Source of the DNA: Bradyrhizobium sp. CCBAU 53338
GTDB lineage: Bacteria > Pseudomonadota > Alphaproteobacteria > Rhizobiales > Xanthobacteraceae
Length of the DNA: 64,000 nt
Direction of reading: 5' to 3'
Assembly (NCBI RefSeq): GCF_015291665.1
Contig: NZ_CP030048.1
Coordinates: 3,162,001-3,226,000 of the forward strand
The notes under the pieces are model-generated. The model was given only the letters and a program-made list of their open reading frames with translations. It did not search any database and was not told the origin of the DNA. How positions within the stretch are numbered: the first letter of the stretch is position 1; each line of letters begins with the position of its first letter. Position numbers and translations under genes: made by a program. This document shows, one piece after another, positions 35,541 to 44,616 of this stretch.

Positions 35541-36749
35541 ATGAGGGCGCTCATCGTAGGCTGCGGGATCGGCGGCCTTACAATCGCACTAATGCTTCGC
35601 CAACGCGGCATCGAGTGTGAGCTCTACGACCAGGCAATGGATCATGCCGGACCAGATGTTGGAATCCATTTGCTTCCGCGCGCCGGACGAGAATTGGTGC
35701 AGCTTGGTTTGTTGGATCAATTGGATAACGAGGCCCTACGAATTTACGAGTCGGTGTATGCCGACGCGTTGGGCCGGGAGCTTCGGAGGAAGGCCCCTGG
35801 CGCCGATGCGCGCTTCGAATATCCTCAGTTTTCGCTGTCTCTAGGACGTCTGCAGAAGATGCTCAGCACCGCCGCATTAGCTCGGTTAGGATCCTCGCGC
35901 ATCTATTTTGGACATCAACTTAAGTCCTTTACCCAGGACGAAGGAGGCGTTAGAGCCTATTTCTTCGACGAGCAGGGATCGTACTGCAGGACAGCAAGGG
36001 GCGACATTTTAATTGGTGCAGACGGGCATCATTCATCGGTTCGTGCTCTACTGTTTCCACATAATACGGGGCGCCGCTTTACTGGAAGAGTAGTCTGGCG
36101 CGGGATGCACAATTGGCCGATGTTTCTGACAGGACGTTCGATGTTCATCGCTGCGGCGTCCGCGTGCAAGCTGCAGGTATATCCGATTGCCAAAGGTCCA
36201 CTGCAAAATCAGTGCTTGACGAACTGGAGCGTGCTTGCCGACATCGGACAAGCTAGGGAAGAACGGCAGGAGCCAGGTCCAGCGCGCCACGGATGCCTGG
36301 ACGACATCATGCCTTATGCGCGGCGCTTCAGCATTCCTTATTGCGACACATCGGCCCTAATCCAAGCGACCCGTGAAGTGAGGGAGTATCCGCTGTACGA
36401 ACGGGTGCCACTGCTTCGGTGGTCGTGCGGTCGTGTGACTTTGGTCGGAGATGCAGCACATTCAACCTATCCTGCCATCTCCAATGGCGCGTCTCGGGCG
36501 ATATTAGGAGCGCGGTGTCTTGCCGATAAGCTAGCTAGTGCGGAACATCCCCGCCACGCTCTTCTCATGTATGAGGATGAATGCTTTCCCAAAGGGCTCC
36601 GTCGTTCGATGGCTCCCGCTGCAGATCAACCTTCCTCCACGAACAGCCGTTCGTGGCATGGCTCACAGCACTCAGTTACTGACAAGCCGTCGAATGTTGT
36701 AAGTCTGCCGCGACCACGCTCTAATGCGTCCGAGGATCATCCTCTCTGA
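35541..36749 (+). CDS. FAD-dependent monooxygenase (salicylate/hydroxynicotinate hydroxylase type), odd C-terminus
   Basis: About 402 residues, starting MRALIVGCGIGGLTIALML, so the FAD GxGxxG sits at the very start. The DG motif is GADGHHSSVRALLF and the GD motif is LVGDAAHSTYPAISNGASRA, so the catalytic core is complete. After YEDECFPK the family's usual tail (a Y-E-x-x-R-L-P segment then N-R) is replaced by about 45 low-complexity, Ser/Pro-rich residues. This suggests a 3' frameshift or replaced end. The protein may still fold. It is the last recognisable gene of the second module. Confidence 0.78.
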   Translation: MRALIVGCGIGGLTIALMLRQRGIECELYDQAMDHAGPDVGIHLLPRAGRELVQLGLLDQLDNEALRIYESVYADALGRELRRKAPGADARFEYPQFSLSLGRLQKMLSTAALARLGSSRIYFGHQLKSFTQDEGGVRAYFFDEQGSYCRTARGDILIGADGHHSSVRALLFPHNTGRRFTGRVVWRGMHNWPMFLTGRSMFIAAASACKLQVYPIAKGPLQNQCLTNWSVLADIGQAREERQEPGPARHGCLDDIMPYARRFSIPYCDTSALIQATREVREYPLYERVPLLRWSCGRVTLVGDAAHSTYPAISNGASRAILGARCLADKLASAEHPRHALLMYEDECFPKGLRRSMAPAADQPSSTNSRSWHGSQHSVTDKPSNVVSLPRPRSNASEDHPL

Positions 36750-37484
36750 GGAGGGCTCGCAGTTTAACACGCGCAGAAACGGATCGGTTACGCTATGCGT
36801 GCGAAGCCCTCGGGAGAACCGGGGACGATGATCCCGCCTGGGAGGCACGCAGACATCATGTCCGACGGTTGCGAAAACCTCCACCAGGCCGCGTTCAATC
36901 AGGACCTTCCAGTCGTGCCTGCTAAACTTCAGGTCCGCCGCCGCGTTGCGGCGTGTGACGCCTATGGATGTGCAATTTGCGAAGTGGCTTCCGAACGCTC
37001 GTCGCTTCCTCAGCACCATAAGGACAGAATGTGTTGATCCATGATGTCTGCGATTAGACGTTGATTTGACTTCAGGGCTCTTGGCGCGTCCCCTTGGAAA
37101 GAGTTGCCGTTGATGGCGTCTATCCCCTTGTTGACGCCGATCTCATATTTCTTCCTTAGAAATCTGTTTGCTGGAAGCGCATAGAAAATTGATTGGCGCT
37201 GCAGATCTCGCTCCGGATTTAGGAGTTCGTTGCGCCCGAACTGCCAGGCGGTATAGCGCTATGGCAACAGCTAAGCCACTGAGAATTCGTAAAGATCGCG
37301 CCGAACGTCGCTAATGCGATTTGCCAACTCGGACGGTACCACCGGGTGATGGTAGCGAAGGCGCGCTCTCTTTACCGCAAATCCCGTCCGGCTAACATGA
37401 AGCCGCGCGAGCACCGAGCGATCATTGGCATTCGCTTGGTCAGCGTCGGGCAACATTTACCGCGCAGCTTCGGAGAAAGCTTCG
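36750..37484. other. Intergenic region, no recognisable gene
   Basis: About 735 bases. Open frames exist on both strands (for example 36795-37037), but none resembles a known family or has a convincing ribosome site. Confidence 0.5.
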
Positions 37485-38351
37485 ATGATCCTCATCTTAG
37501 GAGCAACGGGCCAGGTCGGGACACGTATCCTCAGCTCACTCTTGGAGGGCGGCATTGGCTCGACTCCCATTCGGGTGCTCGCGCGTCGTCCCGAAGCTGT
37601 ACAAAAATTCGCGGGTTCAATCGTAGATGTTAGAAAGGGCGATTTCGAAGATCGCGAAGAAGTGGTCCGAGCCTTGGACGGCGTCACGGACGTTGTGCTC
37701 GCCACGGGCGACGACCCCGGGAATGCCGAGCGGGAGATTCGCTTGATCGAGTGGGCAAAGGACGCGACGATGCCTCGCATTGTCAAAATATCGGCAATCA
37801 CCGCGAGTCTGACACCGCGGGTTAGCGTCGGCGTTGCTCATGGTGCCGTCGAGGATCATCTCAAAGCATCAGGTTTAAATTGGGTAATCCTGCAGCCGAC
37901 GTTCTTCCTCCAGTCTCTCGCACTGTTCCGCGATCCCGTCCGGAAGCAAAATGTCTTTCCGCTTCCAACGCATGGTGGGGCCGTCGCCTTTGTCGATGTC
38001 AGAGACATTGGCGTCGCTGCCGCGCGCGTCTTGCTCGACCTGTCACTTTCGCGGAGAACCTTCATCCTTACCGGGCCGGAAGCCTGGACTTTGGGGCAGG
38101 TGTGCGCGGCGCTCAGTGAAAGGCTCGGGCGCAGGATCCGTCACGTCAACCCGCCTCATGTATTGTTCAAGGTAATGCTGTTTACGTTTGGCCGGATGCC
38201 GTGGAGCCATGCCAGCCTCATTTCCGGAGTTGCTAAGGCGTGCGCTGCGGGCGACGAAGCGAGTGTGATGACCGACTTGCGCGATCTGATCGGTCGACCC
38301 CCGCTCGGTTTGGACGCGTATCTCGATGAGACGATTGACCAATTCAGATAG
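37485..38351 (+). CDS. NAD(P)-binding NmrA-like / atypical SDR protein
   Basis: A 288-residue Rossmann protein beginning MILILGATGQVGTRIL (GxxGxxG of the NmrA/SDR a5 type), with GDFEDREEVVRALDGV and HGAVEDHLKASGLNWVILQPTFF typical of NAD(P)H-sensing or quinone-reductase-like proteins such as QorB. The start at 37485 has GGAG about ten bases upstream; a 37425 ATG would add non-homologous residues. It could be a redox sensor or a reductase. It ends 64 bases before the convergent AraC gene. Confidence 0.85.
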   Translation: MILILGATGQVGTRILSSLLEGGIGSTPIRVLARRPEAVQKFAGSIVDVRKGDFEDREEVVRALDGVTDVVLATGDDPGNAEREIRLIEWAKDATMPRIVKISAITASLTPRVSVGVAHGAVEDHLKASGLNWVILQPTFFLQSLALFRDPVRKQNVFPLPTHGGAVAFVDVRDIGVAAARVLLDLSLSRRTFILTGPEAWTLGQVCAALSERLGRRIRHVNPPHVLFKVMLFTFGRMPWSHASLISGVAKACAAGDEASVMTDLRDLIGRPPLGLDAYLDETIDQFR

Positions 38352-38414
38352 TCGAATTTGCTCGGCCGTCGCTGGCAACCCAACGCTCTTGAGCCCGCAT
38401 CCGGAGTTCGGCGA

Positions 38415-39461
38415 TCACCGGTGATACAGCGCGTATCGGCTCGGGCTCAAGCCGTAACGCTGTTTAAATGCACGACAGAAATGAGAGATATCGCGAAAGC
38501 CGCATTCGAGCGCAAGTTCTGAAATCTGCTGCTGACCTTGCTTTGCTGACACGAGCTTCTGGGCGGAAGCCGCCAATCTCATATTGAGCAACATCTTGCC
38601 GAAGCTTGTTCCGCTATCCTGGCATATCTTGTGCAAGTTGCGAACTGACCAACCCAAGGCTGTCGCCGCGATCGCCGGTGTTAGGCATTCCTCTCGATAG
38701 GTCTGCGCCAAGTAACGACGCAGCAGTCCCGCGCGCATGGCAACTCCGGCAGCCAGTGGACCGTTGCCACATTCGGCCCCTTTAAGACTAGTGGAAAGCA
38801 CGTCTAGGAACAGTTCAACCGAGATGTCGTCTTTCGATCCTGGTACATTAGACTCAATCAGCGTCTCTACGGCCGCAGCCAGCACACGAGGCGCGCCGGT
38901 ATCTCGCGGCAACCGTCTAGCTATCGAAGAGTCGAGGTTGCTTTCGCCACGTTCTCTAAGCCAGCTCTGTGGAAATTGGATACATGCAGCGCGGAACGGA
39001 TCACGATAGTTGATCCTGTACGGTTGCATTGCGTCAATCAACACGGCCTCGCCTGCATTAATTTGTGAGACGCCGTCCCGATGTTCCACGAAGCCATTTG
39101 CGTGTAGGTGAATATTTAGAAAAAATGTCTCGACGGGCGCTTTGCGAATACCCATCATCGAACGAGTGGCAGACTGACCCGGTGCAAGGAGAAAAGAGAC
39201 TTTCAGTTCGCCTCTGTCCAAAGTGCTCAGGCGCGCCGAAAAGCTGCTCGCACTAAAGGGTTCGATTTCCAAATCGCAAAAAGTCTTGCGAAGTCGTTGT
39301 TGCCACGCATCAACGTCAGCATCCGCGCTGTGCGTAGCGCCAGCAAACGGAGCCGAAGGATCTTGCCGATGCGCACTTGCGCGCAGTGCCAAAGAATCAA
39401 GCACTGTCGTCCAAGCCGGCGTATTTGGCGCCGGATAGTATTGAAGCTCGTCACGGGGCAC
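38415..39461 (-). CDS. AraC-family transcriptional regulator 1
   Basis: A 348-residue regulator with an N-terminal AraC-binding-like domain and a C-terminal double helix-turn-helix (LTPAIAATALGWSVRNLHKICQDSGTSFGKML and the final ISELALECGFRDISHFCRAFKQRYGLSPSRY). I chose GTG 39461 because GGGAGGAG lies about seven bases upstream; longer in-frame starts up to 39680 add non-homologous residues. It diverges from the nitronate-monooxygenase-like gene, which it may control. Confidence 0.88.
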   Translation of the reverse strand: MPRDELQYYPAPNTPAWTTVLDSLALRASAHRQDPSAPFAGATHSADADVDAWQQRLRKTFCDLEIEPFSASSFSARLSTLDRGELKVSFLLAPGQSATRSMMGIRKAPVETFFLNIHLHANGFVEHRDGVSQINAGEAVLIDAMQPYRINYRDPFRAACIQFPQSWLRERGESNLDSSIARRLPRDTGAPRVLAAAVETLIESNVPGSKDDISVELFLDVLSTSLKGAECGNGPLAAGVAMRAGLLRRYLAQTYREECLTPAIAATALGWSVRNLHKICQDSGTSFGKMLLNMRLAASAQKLVSAKQGQQQISELALECGFRDISHFCRAFKQRYGLSPSRYALYHR

Positions 39462-39754
39462 GGCTTCTCCTCCCTGTGACGACAGTAACATCAACTTCAA
39501 TCTGGAGTCGACGAATGTTGTTCGCTTTCCTTCGGGGCTCACCCAGGGGTTGCAGCGCGGCGTGGCCATCTCCAGGCGGAGCTTTTGCTGCAATGCAACG
39601 TTTGAGACGGCCTTCGTGCGATATCCAATCCTCTGTAGGTGAACTTCGATCCGCCCGCATCGGAGAATAGTCGCGACCATCTGGAAAGCATTGCAAACCC
39701 TTCAGCTGGCTACTTCCGCTCAATCAGCTGGCCCACTTTCCCAAGGGGGACCCC

Positions 39755-40783
39755 ATGGCCGCTCAACACACAATCGAAACGAAATTCACTCGTGAATACG
39801 GAGTACGTTATCCATTTGCTTGCGCCGGAATGGCCTTCGCTGGTTCAAGCCCGGCACTCCCCATCGCAGTCGGTCAAGCTGGAGGTATTGGTGCGTACGG
39901 CGTTGGCCCGCTTCCGGCCCCGGTGGTAGCTCAGCACGTCGCGGCAATTCGCGCGGCGGTAGATGCACCTTTGAACCTCAACTTCATTACACTTTTGACC
40001 GATGAGAGTCACATGGCGCTTTGCGAGGAGCTGCGACCTGCGATCGTCTCCTTTCACTGGGGACACCCTCGTCGACAATGGATCGAACGCCTACATCGAG
40101 CCGGGTGCAAGATTTGGGAGCAGGTTGGTTCGGTTGACGATGCTCGCCGTGCCGTGGGTGACGGCATCGATCTGATAGTCGCGCAAGGGACTGAGGCTGG
40201 TGGACACAACTATGGCAGCCTTCCGACATTCGTACTTGTTCCGGCGATCGTTGACGCGGTTGCTCCGGCGCTCGTGCTTGCCGCGGGAGGTATCGCCGAC
40301 GGGCGCGGTGTAGCCGCAGCGTTGGCCTTGGGTGCTGATGGTGTCTGGGTTGGCACGAGAATGGTAGCGACGACGGAAGCGGACGTCTCCGCTGAGTACA
40401 AGGAGCGCTTGACGCGCGCCTGCGGTACCGAAACGACGTTGACCAGCCTTTGGGGCAGGCAGATGGGTGGGTTCAACCCGATGCGTGTCGTTGTCAACAA
40501 GATAGTGGGCGAGTGGGCTCATCGCGAGAATGCCGTTCCAAGTGATGGCGAGTCACAGCCGGTCGTCGGCGAGATGACGATGGCTGGTCAACGTATCGTT
40601 ATGCACCGCTTCAGCAGCTTCGTTCCGCTGGCGTCCGCCGTCGCCGACATAGAGCAGATGCCCCTATGCAGCGGGCAAGGTGTTGGCGTCATCAAAGGGA
40701 TCGAACCGGCCGCCGTGGTTATCGAGACGATGATGCGCGACGCTTGCGATATCATTGCCAATCTCAGCCCGAGGTCGAGATAG
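39755..40783 (+). CDS. Nitronate monooxygenase-family (NPD) flavoprotein
   Basis: A 342-residue FMN-dependent TIM-barrel protein of the 2-nitropropane dioxygenase family. Landmarks are PFACAGMAFAGSSP, NLNFITLL, the phosphate-binding VAQGTEAGGHNYG loop and ALGADGVWVGTRMVAT. The start has AGGGGG upstream. It probably oxidises nitronates or acts as a quinone/enoyl reductase. It is divergent from AraC 1 and stands alone. Confidence 0.9.
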   Translation: MAAQHTIETKFTREYGVRYPFACAGMAFAGSSPALPIAVGQAGGIGAYGVGPLPAPVVAQHVAAIRAAVDAPLNLNFITLLTDESHMALCEELRPAIVSFHWGHPRRQWIERLHRAGCKIWEQVGSVDDARRAVGDGIDLIVAQGTEAGGHNYGSLPTFVLVPAIVDAVAPALVLAAGGIADGRGVAAALALGADGVWVGTRMVATTEADVSAEYKERLTRACGTETTLTSLWGRQMGGFNPMRVVVNKIVGEWAHRENAVPSDGESQPVVGEMTMAGQRIVMHRFSSFVPLASAVADIEQMPLCSGQGVGVIKGIEPAAVVIETMMRDACDIIANLSPRSR

Positions 40784-40869
40784 TCAGGGCATGCGCTTGG
40801 GATTGCAACGTTAACCGACAATGTCGCAACCGACGCCAAAACCTACGAGACCAGAGATGAGGCGCGAGC

Positions 40870-41005
40870 CCAGGTTGCTACTACATCGCACGATTTACAG
40901 CACGGCCCGCCGGCGCGCGACCATCGGCTATCTGCGGCCGATTGAGTGCGGGCGCATGATCGAATTGACTTAACTTGGTGTCCACCAAATCGGCAGCAGC
41001 TCGGT
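40870..41005 (+). pseudogene. C-terminal remnant of an IS3-family transposase
   Basis: Reads YYIARF in one frame, then ARRRATIGYLRPIECGRMIEL plus a stop in the next, then LGVHQIG, matching the familiar Y-I-x-x-F-x-x-x-R-R-R-H-S-x-I-G-Y-x-S-P-x-E-F-E end of IS3 OrfB and its post-stop tail. A one- or two-base shift separates the two parts. The rest of the element is gone. It lies directly upstream of the LuxR gene. Confidence 0.7.
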
Positions 41006-41095
41006 GGTCGAACGCGTGATCGACGCAGCGGTTCGCGGCTTCTCGCTCTCTTCCGTGCGATTTGCCTGCGATAAATTGCGTATAGTGAGGGCGCC

Positions 41096-41866
41096 TTGAT
41101 TGGAGCTGTTTCTAAGCAAAGATTAGAGTGGCTTCGACGAAACTATTTAGACGTTCGGCGAGACGATCTTCCAACTTCGATGCTTGATTGCTGCGCCCAT
41201 ATGTTGCTTTACATCGAGCAGCCATATGAAATGCAGCAGATCGCGCTGGCTCATCTAATCGACCGCTTCAATGCGACTAGGGCGGACATCGGATTTGGAT
41301 CGCCGTCCGATCTCATCTATCAACCGTGCGCGGCGCGACACCGGTTGGATTGCAGTGTGCCGGAAATATCGGGTTACTCGCTGCCAAATCGAGAGCCTGG
41401 CCTTCAGATCGTGTGGCAATCCGGTCGCGCAGTTCAAATCGATACCGCGCATGATCCAATTTCCCGCCGATTGAAAAGCTCCATTGAGGAACTCAGAATC
41501 CGCGTCAAGATAGCGCGCCGCTTGCAGGTTGCAGATCGGCCTTTTGGCATAGTCTGCGTTGACCAGACGGAAGACCCTCAGCTCTGGGGTTCTAGGGACA
41601 TTGCATACTTCGACCTCTTTGTCGCAAGCGTTCTGTCGCCGCTCGTTGCCGAAAGCTTGGAGCACCCTAGTGGATTGAATGTCACGCTCACGGCCGCTGA
41701 ACGGGCCGTGGCGGAGCTGGCCGCTCGAGGGCTCAGCTATAAATCCATTGCGAAGGTTTTGGAAAAATCTCCCAATACAGTTGACAATCAGCTTCGGTCG
41801 ATCCGCGCGAAACTCGGTGCTCACAATCAGATTGAGATGATACGCGCGCTTGACCTGAATTGCTGA
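41096..41866 (+). CDS. LuxR-family transcriptional regulator
   Basis: A 256-residue protein with a variable N-terminal sensor-like region (possibly GAF-like; RPFGIVCVDQTEDPQLWGSRDIAYFDLFVAS) and a C-terminal LuxR helix-turn-helix (LTAAERAVAELAARGLSYKSIAKVLEKSPNTVDNQLRSIRAKLG). It lacks a clear receiver domain. The start appears to be TTG 41096, with GAGG five bases upstream; no ATG fits better before residue 29. It lies upstream of the aldehyde dehydrogenase and Rieske genes and is their plausible regulator. Confidence 0.85.
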   Translation: MIGAVSKQRLEWLRRNYLDVRRDDLPTSMLDCCAHMLLYIEQPYEMQQIALAHLIDRFNATRADIGFGSPSDLIYQPCAARHRLDCSVPEISGYSLPNREPGLQIVWQSGRAVQIDTAHDPISRRLKSSIEELRIRVKIARRLQVADRPFGIVCVDQTEDPQLWGSRDIAYFDLFVASVLSPLVAESLEHPSGLNVTLTAAERAVAELAARGLSYKSIAKVLEKSPNTVDNQLRSIRAKLGAHNQIEMIRALDLNC

Positions 41867-42241
41867 CCTGGTCCGGCTCGCGGGTTCACGCCCAGCTCTT
41901 CATTTACGGGCGGGATCGGTGAGGAGGTCCAAATTTTCGACGGGCTGAAAGCGAGCTTTGTTTGTGACGAAGATCCCGCCGACCCGAGGCTGTTAAGACC
42001 GCATTTTTCTTAAGCGTTTGGTGCCAGCTCTTGGAGCTGTTCACCACCCAGCTTCCGCTTGATTACAAAGGGGAGGGGTGGAGCGATAGAGGCTCATTGG
42101 CTCGCCCGTGTCACCGTTAATCCAATATCCTTAGTGAACCTTCACTATTGGCGAAGGTTCGCAGATCTGCTTCCTAGACTTATAGAGCTGGCGCCGTGCC
42201 ACCCGCGGCTTACGTCGCGAGTCTCCAGGGAGTCTTTGAAA
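41867..42241. other. Intergenic region before the aldehyde dehydrogenase
   Basis: About 375 bases with no recognisable gene or repeat. It presumably contains the aldehyde dehydrogenase promoter. Confidence 0.5.
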
Positions 42242-43720
42242 ATGAGCTTGCATGTTACGCCAGTATCGCTCCAGGATGCTCTTCAACCCAATCTATACAT
42301 TGACGGTGCCTTTCGTGAAGCATCCAAAGGCGAGGTTCTAGACGTCATCAATCCGACGACGGGCACGAAAATGGCCAGCGTTGCAGCTGGCGACGCTAGT
42401 GATATAGATGCCGCCGTTCAGGCCGCTCATCGCCAATTCGAAGAAGGCGCATGGCGCCGCCTAAGCGGCGCAGATCGCGGCAAGTTGATGTTTCGCGTAG
42501 CCGATCTTATCGAGCGCGATCTGAATCTCATTGCGGCAATGGAGGCGACGGACAACGGTAAGCCGGTTGGAATGGCCGCGAATGTTGATCTGCCGAACAC
42601 CATTGATACGCTTCGCTATTACGCGGGTTGGGCGGACAAGCTCGAGGGACGCAGTATACCCACGGCCGGCGCTTTTGGGCGGCCGACCCTGTCATACACA
42701 ATCCGCGAACCGCTCGGCGTGGTTGGAAGCATCGGTGCGTACAATGCGCCGACAATGTATATCGGCTGGAAATGCGCCGCTGCTCTCGCGGCAGGCAATA
42801 CCGTGGTGCTAAAGCCGGCTGAAGAGGCACCCCTCACGTCTTTGTATATCGCCAAGCTGTTCGCCGAAGCTGGAGTTCCCAATGGCGTGTTCAACGTCGT
42901 TTCCGGTTATGGGCCCGTCGCGGGCATGGCGCTGCTGCGGCATCCCCTCGTCGCGAAAGTCAGTTATACCGGCGGGGGAGCCGTTGGCCGACTCCTGGCA
43001 AAGGAAGCTGCCGAGCTGCTCAAGCCGATTACTCTGGAACTGGGCGGCAAAGCGCCAATGATCGTGCTTGGAGATGCCGATCTCGACGCAGCGATTCCGT
43101 TTCTAGCCATGGGTCTTTTCGCTAACCAAGGACAAATCTGCGCCGCCGGAACACGCATTCTGGTTCATCGGTCGCGCCTGGACGCGGTCGCCGAGGCACT
43201 CGGTACGGTTGCCAAGCAGCAGGTTCTTGGCGATCCACTGGACGCAGCCACCACCATGGGCCCACTAACTACACAGCGGTCCCTCGATCGAGTGCTCGGC
43301 TATATAAACACCGGGCGCAGCGAAGGCGCGAAGCTCATTGCAGGCGGTGAGCGCGTCAAACGCGACGGCTACTTTGTGCAGCCAACTATCTTCAAGGGGC
43401 ATAATGATATGCGTGTTGCGCGCGAAGAGATATTCGGCCCGGTTGGGGTTTTGATTCCATTCGATTCGAACGAGGAAGCGCTCCAAATCGCGAATGCGAC
43501 CGAATATGGACTGAATGCCGGAATATTCAGCCGTGATCTACGGGCAGCAAACCTTCTGGCCCGTGGGATTCGGACCGGCGCAGTGTGGATTAACGGCTTT
43601 GGGTTGATCGATGCGCGACTGCCGTGGGGCGGAGTGAAAGCGTCCGGTTACGGGCGGGAGAACGGTGCAGCAGGCCTCGATGACGTGACACATGAGAAGG
43701 TCGTTACGACGCTGCTGTAA
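42242..43720 (+). CDS. NAD(P)-dependent aldehyde dehydrogenase
   Basis: A 492-residue ALDH-superfamily enzyme starting MSLHVTPVSLQDAL, with GGAG about nine bases upstream; a 42059 ATG would add 61 non-homologous residues. The catalytic Glu lies in ITLELGGKAP and the catalytic Cys in NQGQICAAGTR; the EEIFGPV segment is also present. It oxidises an aldehyde to an acid. By position it may act on a product of the Rieske pathway downstream, or on the aldehyde end of a cleaved side chain. Length is typical. Confidence 0.94.
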   Translation: MSLHVTPVSLQDALQPNLYIDGAFREASKGEVLDVINPTTGTKMASVAAGDASDIDAAVQAAHRQFEEGAWRRLSGADRGKLMFRVADLIERDLNLIAAMEATDNGKPVGMAANVDLPNTIDTLRYYAGWADKLEGRSIPTAGAFGRPTLSYTIREPLGVVGSIGAYNAPTMYIGWKCAAALAAGNTVVLKPAEEAPLTSLYIAKLFAEAGVPNGVFNVVSGYGPVAGMALLRHPLVAKVSYTGGGAVGRLLAKEAAELLKPITLELGGKAPMIVLGDADLDAAIPFLAMGLFANQGQICAAGTRILVHRSRLDAVAEALGTVAKQQVLGDPLDAATTMGPLTTQRSLDRVLGYINTGRSEGAKLIAGGERVKRDGYFVQPTIFKGHNDMRVAREEIFGPVGVLIPFDSNEEALQIANATEYGLNAGIFSRDLRAANLLARGIRTGAVWINGFGLIDARLPWGGVKASGYGRENGAAGLDDVTHEKVVTTLL

Positions 43721-44291
43721 CGGCATTCGCTGCGAATTTCCAAACGATCTAAAAGATCAAGAGTGCATTGGAAAAAGAGGTATCGAATTCCTAAGTCATC
43801 CGTCTCCAGGAGTTCGCATGAGCCAACCATGCAAAATGGCGCCTCGCTAAGGCAAGATTGTGATCGAACGACTGCTCTCGGCGTTGGATTGCCCGCGAGC
43901 TTCCAGACGATGACCTCAGTGAGTGGGGTTGCGATGGTCACTATCATCGCAATGAAGATGCGAGCATTGAGTAGCCATCGGAAAGTCCTTTGGCGCCGGG
44001 ATACGGGCGGCGTCCTTGGGCCTAGCTGAGAGCCTATCGGAGGGAAAGCTAAACGGTTCGTCGTTGGCTTATACCATTCGCTTTTAGGGCAGTGCTCGGA
44101 GCGCGTTCGATTGTCATGCAGGGTTAAGCTCAGCTAACGTTTCCACGATGTGCCGTGCCGGCGAGAGGGTCGGTCAGTGCAGTTATACGCGTCGCGGGAC
44201 GCGGAAGTTCCGGCTTTGCTTTGCGACGTCGGTGAAGGAAAAGCGCAATCACATCGCTTGGGTGTTTTTGGAGCAGGGAAAGCAGTCGGCA
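43721..44291. other. Intergenic region before the ferredoxin gene
   Basis: About 570 bases without a convincing gene. It contains repeat copy B at 44048-44122. Confidence 0.55.
44048..44122 (+). repeat. Imperfect repeat copy B (partner at 35066-35140)
   Basis: Aligns with 35066-35140 over about 75 bases with a few one-base gaps. It lies about 170 bases upstream of the putidaredoxin-type ferredoxin gene, in the region where its promoter is expected. Confidence 0.5.
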
Positions 44292-44615
44292 ATGCGGAGC
44301 TTGGTAGTAATCGATCGTTCGGGTGGCGAGCACGAGCTCTCTGGCGAGGGGTTGGGCAATCGTAGTGTCATGGAAGTCATCCGCGACAGCGGAGTGGAGC
44401 AGATCTTGGCTGTCTGTGGTGGCTGCTGTTCTTGCGCCACCTGCCACGTCTACGTCGATCCATCGTTTGTTGATCGGCTTCCGCCAATGAGCGTTGATGA
44501 GAGGGAGCTCTTGGACGGTTCTCAGCACCGGACAGAAGCATCGCGGCTGGCCTGTCAGCTCAGATGCTGCGACGATCTCGATGGTCTTAGGCTTACAGTG
44601 GCTCCAGAAGATTAA
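44292..44615 (+). CDS. 2Fe-2S ferredoxin, putidaredoxin/adrenodoxin type
   Basis: A 107-residue ferredoxin with the Cys spacing C42-x5-C48-x2-C51-x36-C88 within CGGCCSCATCHVYV, the pattern of P450- and Rieske-serving ferredoxins; two extra cysteines (45, 46) sit inside the loop. ATG 44292 gives a normal length, whereas a 44148 start would add 48 unrelated residues. The reductase gene starts two bases after its stop. It probably carries electrons to the Rieske dioxygenase, and perhaps to P450 copy 2. Confidence 0.92.
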   Translation: MRSLVVIDRSGGEHELSGEGLGNRSVMEVIRDSGVEQILAVCGGCCSCATCHVYVDPSFVDRLPPMSVDERELLDGSQHRTEASRLACQLRCCDDLDGLRLTVAPED

Positions 44616-44616
44616 G

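Noticed and set aside
35167..35544. 125-codon plus-strand frame upstream of the FAD monooxygenase
   Set aside because: Composition is biased to Ser/Arg, with no family resemblance and no ribosome site; it overlaps the repeat region.
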